From Nitrospinaceae bacterium (GTDB taxonomy: Bacteria; Nitrospinota; Nitrospinia; Nitrospinales; VA-1): a stretch of 42,841 nucleotides of DNA. Location of the stretch: NCBI GenBank assembly GCA_029261695.1, contig JAJDAV010000074.1, forward strand, positions 1 through 42,841, written 5' to 3'. The notes under the pieces were generated by a model, which did not search any database, had not been told where the DNA came from, and saw only the letters and a program-made list of their open reading frames with translations. The translations under genes and the position numbers were made by a program. This document shows positions 24,876 through 33,614 of this stretch, in pieces; the stretch's first letter is position 1, and every line of letters starts with the position of its first letter.

Positions 24876-26369
24876 ATGATTTGGTTTGATATCGCATTGC
24901 TAGGGTATGCCTGCTATCGGATTTTGGGTGGTTGGTGTGGATGGGCATTGCCGTCGGAAAAGATAGCTATGGCATTCATTCTGGCGTTGGCATCAAAAAG
25001 CCTGATTTTATTTTTTTTAATTAGGCTGGGAATACAACCCATTGCCGGAATCCAACTGTTAGCAAGTGCTTTTGTTTTGGTGTCGACCTTTCTACTCCCT
25101 AAAAATCCAAATGAGGAAAGAGAAATTCTGCCAAGTCAAAAGACGGGCTTGATTTGGATAACCCTTTTGGGGGTGAGTGGTCTTTTTGTCTTAAGTATGA
25201 TTAATGCATGGTTTTTTCCGATCACCGAGTCGGATGCCATTTGGTATCAAATTAGGGGAATGTCATTTTTTCATGAAGTTCAGTTTGATTCTGAATCGGT
25301 GGTTCCCCAACTCAAGCAATATCCTCCTTTCGTCCCTCTCTTGTTTGCTTATCTCATAGCGTTTGATGTGGGGTTTTTAAAGGTTTTTTTTCCTATTCTT
25401 TTTCTTTGCCTGAATATAATTTTTTATTCACGGTTGTTGTCAATTAGTGGAAGTCAAAAAATAGCCTGTCTTTTTACAATGATATTGGCAACCACTCCCT
25501 ATTTCTGGTGGCATGGGGTTTTGCCGTTTTTAGATATGACAACAGCAGTATTCTATTCAACCGGTACCTTGTACTGGTACTGTTGGGTTAAGAGTAAGAT
25601 AGATGGCTCTTCACCTGATAAAGAGAAGTCCTATGCCTTAGCCAGTGGTATTTTGTTTGGACTTGCTGCCTGGACTCGTATGGAATTCCTTTTGTATGAT
25701 TTGGTTCCCATTTTCCTGACGGTTTATGTTTTTAGTCGATATTCAGAGGGAAGTTCAAGTCGGGATTCTTTAAAAGTATTTTTTATTTCTCTGCTTTTGT
25801 TTCCTTCTGTTTGGTTCTTGAATTTGATTACGTTTGACATGGTTCTCTGGAGTCAGGTCAAGATGGTGGCTGGAGTTTGCAGTTTTTTGTGGATTCTTGC
25901 ATTCGCACTGGTTTGGGGTAGGTGGAATATTTCAGAAACGAATGTTCGCTTGGTATTTGTTTTTGCAGTTTTGGGTTATTTTCTTTTGTTGTTTTTGGTT
26001 GAGACAGGACCAATGCCCGTCTGGAAAAAACTTATGATAAGTTTATATAGAACTTCGGTCGTGCATATTTATTATTTATTTACCGCTTCATTAATGGTTT
26101 TTATATTTTTTGAGAAAATCAAAAGCCTTTCTGAGCAAAAAAAGTTATTGGGTTTTTTTCTAATCTTGTTTCTCTTCACGCATTTGGCAATATTTTCTTA
26201 CGCCACTCCTAAATGGCCGACTCTTAGCGAATTTGTCTATGCTACTTTTATACAACCTGGAAATAGTGTGAATTTATCCGACACCAGAGGGATGATGTCT
26301 ATCTATCCAGTGTTTATATTTTTTACTTCGTTACTTCCATTTGTAAATCGGAGACTGACAAATGAGTAG
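24876..26369 (+). CDS. Polytopic GT-C-like membrane protein
   Basis: The 497-residue protein has about eleven hydrophobic helices. After the third long helix the sequence FPITESDAIWYQIRGMSFF places acidic residues in the first large extracytoplasmic loop, as in GT-C glycosyltransferases, which use lipid-linked sugars. The segments QYPPFVPLLFAYLIA and AAWTRMEFLLYDLVPIF also match the ArnT/PMT-like layout. I use the ATG at 24876; a TTG two codons earlier is possible. The C-terminal soluble domain common in such proteins is absent here and may be supplied by the overlapping next gene. Function is inferred from topology and from the glycosylation locus around it; no donor or acceptor can be named. 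Confidence 0.65.
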   Translation: MIWFDIALLGYACYRILGGWCGWALPSEKIAMAFILALASKSLILFFLIRLGIQPIAGIQLLASAFVLVSTFLLPKNPNEEREILPSQKTGLIWITLLGVSGLFVLSMINAWFFPITESDAIWYQIRGMSFFHEVQFDSESVVPQLKQYPPFVPLLFAYLIAFDVGFLKVFFPILFLCLNIIFYSRLLSISGSQKIACLFTMILATTPYFWWHGVLPFLDMTTAVFYSTGTLYWYCWVKSKIDGSSPDKEKSYALASGILFGLAAWTRMEFLLYDLVPIFLTVYVFSRYSEGSSSRDSLKVFFISLLLFPSVWFLNLITFDMVLWSQVKMVAGVCSFLWILAFALVWGRWNISETNVRLVFVFAVLGYFLLLFLVETGPMPVWKKLMISLYRTSVVHIYYLFTASLMVFIFFEKIKSLSEQKKLLGFFLILFLFTHLAIFSYATPKWPTLSEFVYATFIQPGNSVNLSDTRGMMSIYPVFIFFTSLLPFVNRRLTNE

Positions 26370-26871
26370 TCGAAGCTGGGTTGAAAATTCACTCTTGGGA
26401 ATAATTGTCTTGAATTTTATTGTTCTGATGTATGTGTTTTTAATTCCACGAGCGCAATTTATGCTCAGTAACTGGGGGGAAGAGTCTGCTTCTTTAATGG
26501 AAACTTCAGGAGCTATGGATATGCCTAACCAGTATGCAACATCTTATAAAGTGGCTAACCAGATTTTAAAAAGGGTAGGTGAAGATGCAGTAGTGTTAAT
26601 GCCCTCTGAAGGTAGGGAGACTTTTTTGAGTCGATCAGCTTTGATCCAGCGTCTGTATCCACGAAAAATATATTTTTCTGGTGATTTGGGATGGGGTAGG
26701 TTTTCCTCTTATCTTTCGGACAAAGAAGCACACGTCGTATTTAATACAGGTTGGAGAGGAGATTTCTGCAAAGAACGGCCCGTTTATTCTTTAGGTCACA
26801 CAGGTTTGGGGATTTGTCAGGTAGATAAGAGGAATCTTGTTCTGATTGAAAAATTAATGCAAAAGAAATGA
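26362..26871 (+). CDS. Membrane-anchored hypothetical protein, coupled to the GT-C-like gene
   Basis: This is a 169-residue protein with one N-terminal membrane helix (about 9-30) and a soluble remainder, probably periplasmic. It contains YKVANQILKRVGEDAVVLMPSEGRETFL and ends in a short basic helix. No catalytic motif is recognised. The helix plus soluble alpha/beta part resembles the C-terminal portion of GT-C proteins, so it may be a detached subunit of the preceding membrane protein. It starts eight bases before the end of that gene, with GGAG seven bases upstream of its ATG. This speaks for true translational coupling rather than a frameshift. Confidence 0.6.
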   Translation: MSSRSWVENSLLGIIVLNFIVLMYVFLIPRAQFMLSNWGEESASLMETSGAMDMPNQYATSYKVANQILKRVGEDAVVLMPSEGRETFLSRSALIQRLYPRKIYFSGDLGWGRFSSYLSDKEAHVVFNTGWRGDFCKERPVYSLGHTGLGICQVDKRNLVLIEKLMQKK

Positions 26872-26898
26872 AAATATGGTTTTCCCAACAGAGGTACA

Positions 26899-27825
26899 TT
26901 ACTGGGAAGTTGAGTCTTTAACTTTAAATCCAATTAACAAATTACTAAAAAACAGAGAAATAATGATTGCCGTTAATAGAATAAAACAGCGGTCTAATAG
27001 AGTAGCCAGCATTCCTGATTCAAACCCGGCTCCCAGCCATTGAGAAAAAATTCCAACAATCAATTCACGGGTACCTATATCGCTTTGAATGATAGGTATC
27101 GCTGATATAAAAGGCATAAGAGTTACAAATAGCACACAGTATCCTAAAGGGATACTTAACCCCAGAGCCTTGCATACCAAATAAAACCTCAGTGTGTTAA
27201 ATCCGACAATAAGAACGTTGTAGATACAAAGTGTGAAAAAAAGTCTTCTGTTTTTTAGTATCCTGTAAAGAGAGTTGACTGCTCTGATCAAAGCATTGAG
27301 ATACTTGTTGGGTCGGTGTTGAAGATCAAAGGTTTTGAGGAGAATTAATCCCAGAGCAATTGTGACTGATGCGTACCCAAGTGTTAATGCTAGAAACACG
27401 CCATTTTTTGAGACTAAAAAAACAATGGATAGGATTAGCCCAATAACTGCGTTGATAAAAAAGGAGATTAAATGGTCTGCGCCTTGTGAGCCTGCAAAGG
27501 ACATAAAGGGAAACTCGTAGCGCTGTTTCAAGTAATTTGATGTAAATAATGAACCTGCTTTAAAAAAGAAATTGTTCAGTGACGTGGTTATGGCAGAAAG
27601 ACCTAGAACTTCTTTGTTCTTTAGTTTTATATTGAAGGACCCTGCTAACGCATTAAGTTTTTTGCCATTGATAATGATTGAGCCTATAACGAGAGAGATA
27701 ATTAGAAAAAACTGAGCAAAAGAAATATCTTTAAGTTGAGTTAATTCTTCTCGATGCCTTGCCACCATTGATCCCAGCAGGAAAATCATTAAGCCGGTAA
27801 TTACAAATTTAAATAAATTGTTCAA
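26899..27825 (-). CDS. Flippase-like / lysylphosphatidylglycerol-synthase-type membrane protein
   Basis: The 308 residues are almost wholly hydrophobic with about eight helices. They show the pattern of the LPG_synthase_TM (UPF0104) family: a GLSAITTSLNNFFFKAGS segment, FAGSQGADHLISF, and near the end FISAIPIIQSDIGTRELIVG. Members close to glycan clusters are thought to move or modify lipid-linked intermediates; activity is not shown here. The start is a TTG at 27825, because an in-frame stop lies 12 bases before it and the next ATG (residue 13) would cut the first helix. It lies 24 bases after the GT4 gene on the same strand, so they are probably co-transcribed. Confidence 0.75.
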   Translation of the reverse strand: MNNLFKFVITGLMIFLLGSMVARHREELTQLKDISFAQFFLIISLVIGSIIINGKKLNALAGSFNIKLKNKEVLGLSAITTSLNNFFFKAGSLFTSNYLKQRYEFPFMSFAGSQGADHLISFFINAVIGLILSIVFLVSKNGVFLALTLGYASVTIALGLILLKTFDLQHRPNKYLNALIRAVNSLYRILKNRRLFFTLCIYNVLIVGFNTLRFYLVCKALGLSIPLGYCVLFVTLMPFISAIPIIQSDIGTRELIVGIFSQWLGAGFESGMLATLLDRCFILLTAIIISLFFSNLLIGFKVKDSTSQ

Positions 27826-27849
27826 AATCGATGGTTTTTACAGGTTGAA

Positions 27850-29094
27850 TTATTTAGAGAGATGCGCGTGTTTTTGGTGGTATAGCTCAGACATACTTTT
27901 TGAAGAATTTTCCCATGAATAATCTGAGTGAACCATCTTAAGGGCATTTTGAACTAATTGGTCTCTTAGGGGTTTATTTTTTATTAGCTCGACTGTTGTT
28001 GTTGCGATTGTTTGAGAGTTTTTCTCGGGGACAAGTAACCCGCTATACCCATCTCGAACGGCATCTTTAACTCCTCCGACATCAGAGGCGATAACAGGTG
28101 TTCCAGAAGCCATCGCTTCTAAAAACACCACTCCTTGCCCTTCGGTATCCCCGTCAGGTGTGATGATCGAAGGGCCGATGAATATGTCGGCTGTGGCAAA
28201 CCAATCTCTCAGTTCTTTTCCTTTTTTGCCGCCAATCAAGGAAACGTAAGAGGTAAGCCCCAGTTCTTGAATTTGCTTTTCCAATGAGTCTTTTTGTGGG
28301 CCAAACCCAATGATGACAAGTCGTGCGGTCGGGATGTTCTCGATAATTTGAGGCATGGCGTCGATTAGAAAATTGAATCCCTTTTTTGAAGCCAGACGCC
28401 CGACGGCAAGTAACAGGAAGTTGTCAGGCCCGATAGTGGCTTTTAGATCCTGATTATAATTCTCCGGACTAAACTGACCTAAATCTACGCCCATTGGTAC
28501 CACTTGAATATTGGGGATGCGATGGATCTTCAAAACTTTATCCTTGGTAGCCTGGCTGTTTACCGTGCAAATTGTTGAATGTTTCAGGGCAAACTTTATA
28601 AGGCTTCTGACGCCGGGTAAGTTTTTGAACGAATAAACATCCCCTCCGTGAGCGGTGAGGATATATGGAGTCCCTCTGAAAAATTTTATGAGAGCACAAA
28701 AAAAACCTTGAGGGATTAGCCAATGACAGTGAATAAGGTCAAAACGATTTTCACCGGTTATTTTAATTAATCGTATAAGCAAGGCCGCTAGAAAAAAGGG
28801 CAATTGCAGTCGAGCGAGCCAACTAGACTTCAGCTTTGGGATTATTCCGCCTTCATAGCAAAGTTTTTGTAAGCTTCGAGGGTAAAAGTATGGGAAGCGC
28901 GTTATTTTCATTCCTTCCCATATTTCACTTTCCTTTGCTTCGGGTGCGTGGGGCGCTAAAACATGGATGTCGATATCTTTTGGAAGGTTTCGGCAGAGGT
29001 CGTATACAAAACGGGGTTCCTGATCATTTTTCCACCTTGGAAAAGTGGTAGCGATTACCAGAACTCGAAGTTTTCCTGAAGGATTACCTTGCAT
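27850..29094 (-). CDS. GT4 family glycosyltransferase
   Basis: The 414-residue protein has the GT-B layout of GT4 enzymes. An N-terminal Rossmann half starts LRVLVIATTFPRW and contains LIHCHWLIPQG and ILTAHGGDVYSF. The C-terminal half starts LLLAVGRLASKKGFNFLI, with the nucleotide-sugar-binding EGQGVVFLEAMASGTPVIAS (the E-x7-E motif). It is a retaining transferase using a nucleotide-activated sugar at the cytoplasmic face. It lies between a GT2 polyprenyl-type synthase and the flippase-like membrane protein, all on the minus strand, consistent with assembly of a lipid-linked glycan. Donor and acceptor are unknown. Confidence 0.9.
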   Translation of the reverse strand: MQGNPSGKLRVLVIATTFPRWKNDQEPRFVYDLCRNLPKDIDIHVLAPHAPEAKESEIWEGMKITRFPYFYPRSLQKLCYEGGIIPKLKSSWLARLQLPFFLAALLIRLIKITGENRFDLIHCHWLIPQGFFCALIKFFRGTPYILTAHGGDVYSFKNLPGVRSLIKFALKHSTICTVNSQATKDKVLKIHRIPNIQVVPMGVDLGQFSPENYNQDLKATIGPDNFLLLAVGRLASKKGFNFLIDAMPQIIENIPTARLVIIGFGPQKDSLEKQIQELGLTSYVSLIGGKKGKELRDWFATADIFIGPSIITPDGDTEGQGVVFLEAMASGTPVIASDVGGVKDAVRDGYSGLLVPEKNSQTIATTTVELIKNKPLRDQLVQNALKMVHSDYSWENSSKSMSELYHQKHAHLSK

Positions 29095-29135
29095 GGGCTC
29101 TTGATAATTTTAAGGGGTTGAAAAATAAAGGAACT

Positions 29136-30077
29136 TTATTTATCTGTTTCTGCCTTTTTAATTCTAACTTGAATGTCTTCTAAAAGTTGTCTATTCACAG
29201 AAATGAGTTCGGCAGCTACGCCCATCATAATAATCTGAAAACCAACAATCAGGAGAATGGCGGATAATATGAGAGATTGAATATGTCCTTCGGTCTGTCC
29301 CATAAAAAAGAAGAAAAGATATCGGCAACCTATGGCAAAGCCCAGTAGAAAAGATGTCCCTCCCGCAAGGGTAAAAAGTCGTAAGGGACGGTACATAGAA
29401 TAGACTTTGAGCATGGTGACGAGAGACCGATTCAGATATACGCTAATACTGGGAAATAGTCTGGATTCACGCAGCTTTTTATTTGTTTTCACAGGCACAT
29501 GCGTAATGGCAAGATTCTTTTTCCCCGCGCTTATTATAGTTTCGATGGTGTAGGTGAAATCGGAAACCACATTAAGTTGAAGAGCGGCATCTTTGCTATA
29601 AGCGCGGAACCCGCTTGTTGCATCGGGAATTTGCGTGCCGGACAGTTGCCGGACCACCCAGCTTCCAAATTTTTGAAGAAAAATTTTAATAGGGGAAAAA
29701 TGCCGGATAGTTTCAACTTGCCTGTCACCTACAACGATATCGGCTTCTTTATTGAGAATGGGCTGGACCAGCTTGGCTATGTCGCCACCAAAATATTGAT
29801 TGTCCGCATCGGTGTTGACTATGATGTCAGCCCCTAGTTTTAAAGACTGATTAATTCCTGAAATAAATGCCTTTGCCAGGCCCTTATTATTTGTAAATTT
29901 TAATATATGGTGAACCCCCAAGCTTTTCGCTACCTCCACCGTTTTATCCGTGCTTCCATCATCAATCACAAGAATTTCGATGGTATCCACTCCCTCAATT
30001 TTATCGGGCAAGTCCTTCAGTGTTTGAGGAAGGGTGTTTTCTTCGTTTAAGCAGGGGATTTGAATTATTAGTTTCAC
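29136..30077 (-). CDS. GT2 polyprenyl-phosphate glycosyltransferase (DPM1/GtrB-like)
   Basis: Residues 1 to about 225 form a GT2 domain with IIQIPCLNEENTL, LVIDDGSTDKTVE, the metal site NTDADNQY and the acceptor-side PDATSGFRAYS. Two membrane helices follow (about 232-258 and 268-292). This is the architecture of GtrB-like enzymes, which load a sugar onto polyprenyl phosphate at the inner face of the membrane. The start codon is GTG at 30077. The product would be a donor for GT-C enzymes, and such a gene lies 20 bases upstream on the same strand. The sugar cannot be assigned. Confidence 0.88.
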   Translation of the reverse strand: MKLIIQIPCLNEENTLPQTLKDLPDKIEGVDTIEILVIDDGSTDKTVEVAKSLGVHHILKFTNNKGLAKAFISGINQSLKLGADIIVNTDADNQYFGGDIAKLVQPILNKEADIVVGDRQVETIRHFSPIKIFLQKFGSWVVRQLSGTQIPDATSGFRAYSKDAALQLNVVSDFTYTIETIISAGKKNLAITHVPVKTNKKLRESRLFPSISVYLNRSLVTMLKVYSMYRPLRLFTLAGGTSFLLGFAIGCRYLFFFFMGQTEGHIQSLILSAILLIVGFQIIMMGVAAELISVNRQLLEDIQVRIKKAETDK

Positions 30078-30097
30078 GGGATCAGTGTATGGGTTAT

Positions 30098-31828
30098 TCA
30101 GATTGTACCGGAGCGTCGAAATATATAAACCTTATCGGTAGAAGTGGGGGATTGGAAAAGGTGAATCTGGATTTCGTAGGAGTTGTTGACTCGATTTACG
30201 GGCGCATTCAATATGATTTGCTCGTACTCACTGTTTTCCAGAATAGATTTTATTTTGTCACGGTGCGGGTTTACTTTTTCATCGGAATGAAAATCCCATT
30301 GGTCGCCCCTTAAAACAATCCAGTCGGGTCTACTTTCGGTGGTCAGTTCATTGTTGTGGATCATTTTGAATCCTGTGTAGAAAGCCAAAGATTCCACTTC
30401 GTTGTCAATATAACATGTTTCCCCTTTTTTCCCATGAGTTTCAAAAAAAGCAACAATTTTATCCAGAGGACCTTGATAAGGATTAGCGAGTTCCCTCCAG
30501 TACTCAAAAAATATGGACTTGATTTGTACTTCCCGCATAAAGGTCTGATGAATACCTTGCATGTACAAACTCGGCGGAGCTTCGGTACTTGGAGATGGAA
30601 TTATTTGTTTGATAGGAATTAAAGGGGTCACATGAACTATATTCGAAAAAATCAGCAAGCCTACTAAAATGCCTTGCTTGATGATGGAACCCTTGAACAA
30701 ATAAAATACCAACCAACCTAAAAGTATAAAGAATATTGGAATGCTTGCTGAGATGTATTGCAATAAAGGGATAGAGTGAAGTGACGCGGTTAGTATTATA
30801 AAAAAAACAGAAATAACTAAAAGAGAAACAGGCCTTCTAAAGTTTTTTAAAGGTCCTAAGAATATGAATGGGATTAAAATTAAAGGAAATATGTAGCTGT
30901 TTATTTGAAACAGAAAAGCCATGAAATGTTTTAAATAGCCTAAAGTAGATGTGTCAATCAACAAGCTTGTGGATGTGTAAAACTCTGAAATATTTTTGGA
31001 TAGCGCCGGTAGAAATAAAAGCCAGGGTAAACAAAGAAGCGCAGTTATCACAGCCGGCATTCTTATTCGTTTCAAGTTGCTGGGTTCTACATCTTTTCTG
31101 TAAATATAAAGGTGGATCAACATTCCTAAGATGAGACCCGCAAATTCAACATACATCGTATGAAAAAATATAATTGACGTTACGGTAAACGGGATGGGGT
31201 TCCATTTACTTTTTTCAAAAATATTTATATAGAATAAAAGTAGTATGGGAGTTAATAAAATAGGAAGAGCTACGTAACGAGAAGTTCTGAAGTAAAGGAG
31301 TGCCGGGACGCAGGTGGCCAAAAATGTAGCGGCAAAAACAGCCACAGTTTTCTCTTGAGTCAGTCGGTTTGCAAAGTGATACAAGCACCAGATAGATAAA
31401 AAACCAACAAGGGCAAATGGGAAACGGGCTGCAAAAGTGTTGTTCCCTAAAAAATGTAACGAAATGGACTGAAGGTAATAGGGAACCCAGGTTCTATAGA
31501 TAAAGATTCCGTCAAAAATATCAGCATATAGCATGGTGTGATTCAAACCATCCGAATGCATGGGCAGTCCATGTTTCAAAATCGAGGACGAAACAAGTGT
31601 GTCTGCTCCTTCATCCACCTGTAAAACGCTGTCATCCAGACCGGTAAAAATAATCAAGAATGAAAGGAAAAGAAGGAGAACCAGTGCCAGGTGAGATTTG
31701 ATAAAAATTCGGATGGATGTCACTTTAAGGAGCCATGTGGTCAGATCGGTAAAAAACCGCTTAATATTATTATACCCAAGAGTGTGTCCTGGCTGGGGCA
31801 AAACTTGGCTCGTTGCAGGTTCTTTCAT
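30098..31828 (-). CDS. GT-C (GT39/ArnT-like) membrane glycosyltransferase
   Basis: The 576-residue protein has a cytoplasmic N-terminus of about 45 residues and then eleven or so membrane helices. The first periplasmic loop contains VLQVDEGADTLVSSSILKHG, whose DEG matches the acidic catalytic motif of PMT/ArnT-type enzymes. AARFPFALVGFLSI is also typical. Residues about 430-576 are a soluble periplasmic domain with a FRRSG end. It should transfer a sugar from polyprenyl phosphate to a lipid, glycan or protein outside the membrane. The adjacent GtrB-like gene probably supplies the donor. It is divergent from the GT2 gene at 31928, with a 99-base shared upstream region. Confidence 0.82.
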   Translation of the reverse strand: MKEPATSQVLPQPGHTLGYNNIKRFFTDLTTWLLKVTSIRIFIKSHLALVLLLFLSFLIIFTGLDDSVLQVDEGADTLVSSSILKHGLPMHSDGLNHTMLYADIFDGIFIYRTWVPYYLQSISLHFLGNNTFAARFPFALVGFLSIWCLYHFANRLTQEKTVAVFAATFLATCVPALLYFRTSRYVALPILLTPILLLFYINIFEKSKWNPIPFTVTSIIFFHTMYVEFAGLILGMLIHLYIYRKDVEPSNLKRIRMPAVITALLCLPWLLFLPALSKNISEFYTSTSLLIDTSTLGYLKHFMAFLFQINSYIFPLILIPFIFLGPLKNFRRPVSLLVISVFFIILTASLHSIPLLQYISASIPIFFILLGWLVFYLFKGSIIKQGILVGLLIFSNIVHVTPLIPIKQIIPSPSTEAPPSLYMQGIHQTFMREVQIKSIFFEYWRELANPYQGPLDKIVAFFETHGKKGETCYIDNEVESLAFYTGFKMIHNNELTTESRPDWIVLRGDQWDFHSDEKVNPHRDKIKSILENSEYEQIILNAPVNRVNNSYEIQIHLFQSPTSTDKVYIFRRSGTI

Positions 31829-31927
31829 GGTAAAAAGGAATTATGCGGTTAGATAATATGGTATGATCGCCTATTTAGATTTATCGGCTTAAAAATTCCC
31901 TTATATTAGCTAAATTTTGTATAAAAA

Positions 31928-32647
31928 ATGGATGCTCCTGAAATATCTGTAATAGTTTTAGCCTATCGAAGCGCTGGGACAATTGCCAGTTTTGTTGATT
32001 CTCTGGTCGACTCCTTGGAAAAGGAGAAGCTACATTGGGAAATTGTTCTGGTGGGGAACTATTTTGAAGGAATTGGGGATAAGACCCCAGAGGTGGTCAA
32101 AGAAATTGCCGCTAAGGATTCCCGAATAGTATCGGTGGTTGAAGTAAAAAAAGGAATGATGGGATGGGATATGAAAACCGGATTGCAGGCTGCCACAGGA
32201 AAAGCTTTAGCTGTAATTGATGGGGATGGCCAAATGCCCAGCGGAGATGTGATCCGTGTATATCAGTTGATGAAGCGAGATAATTTGGATATTGCCAAAA
32301 CCTATCGGGCAAAAAGAAATGACGGGTCTTATAGAAGGTTGATCTCTGTCGTCTATAATGTTTTGTTTAAAATATTGTTTCCAGGTGTCAATGCCTGGGA
32401 TATGAACTCCAAACCCAAAATCATGAAAAGGGAGTTCTACGAAAAAACCCGTCTCGAATCCAATGGATGGTTCATTGATGCAGAGATTATGATTTTAGCA
32501 AGACGCCTCAAGGCTAAAATCGGCGAAATTGAAACTGTTTTTCATAGTATGGATTCGCGCCCTTCATTTGTTAAGCCTCTTTCTATTATTGAATTTTTGG
32601 GTAACCTTATTTCATACCGAATAAAAGAATTTCTTGCCAAAAACTAA
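31928..32647 (+). CDS. GT2 family glycosyltransferase
   Basis: The 239-residue protein is a single GT2 domain. It opens ISVIVLAYRSAGTIASFVDSL, has the metal-binding VIDGDGQMP, and ends shortly after IGEIETVFHSMDSR. It lacks membrane helices, unlike the DPM-like synthases nearby, so it may be soluble or peripheral. The usual N-terminal VDNGS strand is replaced by VLVGNYFEGIGD, which is atypical. It precedes an SDR epimerase gene by 15 bases on the plus strand; the two form a small unit that may make and attach one sugar. Donor and acceptor are unknown. Confidence 0.83.
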   Translation: MDAPEISVIVLAYRSAGTIASFVDSLVDSLEKEKLHWEIVLVGNYFEGIGDKTPEVVKEIAAKDSRIVSVVEVKKGMMGWDMKTGLQAATGKALAVIDGDGQMPSGDVIRVYQLMKRDNLDIAKTYRAKRNDGSYRRLISVVYNVLFKILFPGVNAWDMNSKPKIMKREFYEKTRLESNGWFIDAEIMILARRLKAKIGEIETVFHSMDSRPSFVKPLSIIEFLGNLISYRIKEFLAKN

Positions 32648-32662
32648 CCCTTAGATATCCGC

Positions 32663-33535
32663 ATGAAACTTCTCATCACCGGGGCCTCCAGTACCCTGGG
32701 GAAAAATTTAACATCAGAGCTTCTGACGACAGACGGGCTTTCGATCCGATTGCTAGAACACCATTCAACTCTTCAAAATCAAAACTGTGAAATTTTCAGA
32801 TGTGATATTCAGGATGCTGACAGTCTAGTCCATGCTTGTTCTGGAATCGATACCGTGATTCATTTGGCGGCTTTGACCCGTTCACCCACAGGTACAAAAT
32901 ATTTTGAAGTAAACGAAACGGGTACAGAAAATCTATTGACGGCTTGCCAAAAGAATAAAGTGAAGCGATTCATTTTTATAAGTTCTATTGCGGCTTCGGA
33001 AGAAGGGGGAGAGTACGGAGTCAGTAAACTGCGATGTGAAGAAATGGTTAGAGAATCGCCTCTTAATTGGGTGATTCTGAGGCCGTCGGAAGTTTATGGC
33101 CCTAATATGCAAGAAGGTATTGGGAAATTAATTTCCTTGATAAAAAAATTTCCAATAATCCCTGTTATTGGAGATGGGGAATATTTTCTAAGTCCGGTAT
33201 ATATTGATGATGTTGTCCAGGCAATTATAGAAGTTTTTAAGAAGGACTCTCTGGAAAAAGAAATCCTGAATTTATGCGGGCCAGAAAAACTATCCATGAG
33301 TGAACTGATTGACAGGCTGGCTCAGATTCATAAAGTTCGACGAGCAAAAATATTTCTCCCCATTGGGTTAGTCAGAGCATGTATTGGTTTTCTATCGATT
33401 TTGAAATCTGACTTTGCTATTTCTGATCAGGTTCCAAGACTGTTATGTGAAAAAAATCATTGCATAGAAAAAACTTTGTCTCTCATCCCTTACAAACCCA
33501 GAAAAATTGAAGAAGGTTTTCTGTCTTTTCTCTAG
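32663..33535 (+). CDS. NAD-dependent epimerase/dehydratase (extended SDR)
   Basis: The 290-residue protein has the nucleotide-binding TGASSTLG (6-13) in an LLITGAS start, HLAALTRSP near residue 68, and the catalytic Y118-x3-K122 (EYGVSKLRCE). RPSEVYGPN follows, as in extended SDR sugar-nucleotide epimerases. The usual catalytic serine or threonine is in FISSIAAS. It likely epimerises, reduces or dehydrates a nucleotide sugar for the surface glycan. The C-terminal substrate domain is present and ends with a short basic helix. It is convergent with the broken GT4 gene, and no terminator with a U-tract was seen in the 79-base gap. Confidence 0.83.
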   Translation: MKLLITGASSTLGKNLTSELLTTDGLSIRLLEHHSTLQNQNCEIFRCDIQDADSLVHACSGIDTVIHLAALTRSPTGTKYFEVNETGTENLLTACQKNKVKRFIFISSIAASEEGGEYGVSKLRCEEMVRESPLNWVILRPSEVYGPNMQEGIGKLISLIKKFPIIPVIGDGEYFLSPVYIDDVVQAIIEVFKKDSLEKEILNLCGPEKLSMSELIDRLAQIHKVRRAKIFLPIGLVRACIGFLSILKSDFAISDQVPRLLCEKNHCIEKTLSLIPYKPRKIEEGFLSFL

Positions 33536-33614
33536 AGACGGTTAGCTAAGAGGAAACCACCTTAGAAGCAGGCCCGCAAAATTAAGTAAAGATCGAAATT
33601 CGGGTAGCCGTTAT

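Noticed and set aside
26871-26925. Possible bidirectional terminator (TTCCCA ... TGGGAA) between convergent genes
   Set aside because: The stem has six pairs and a 15-base loop, with no clear U-tract.
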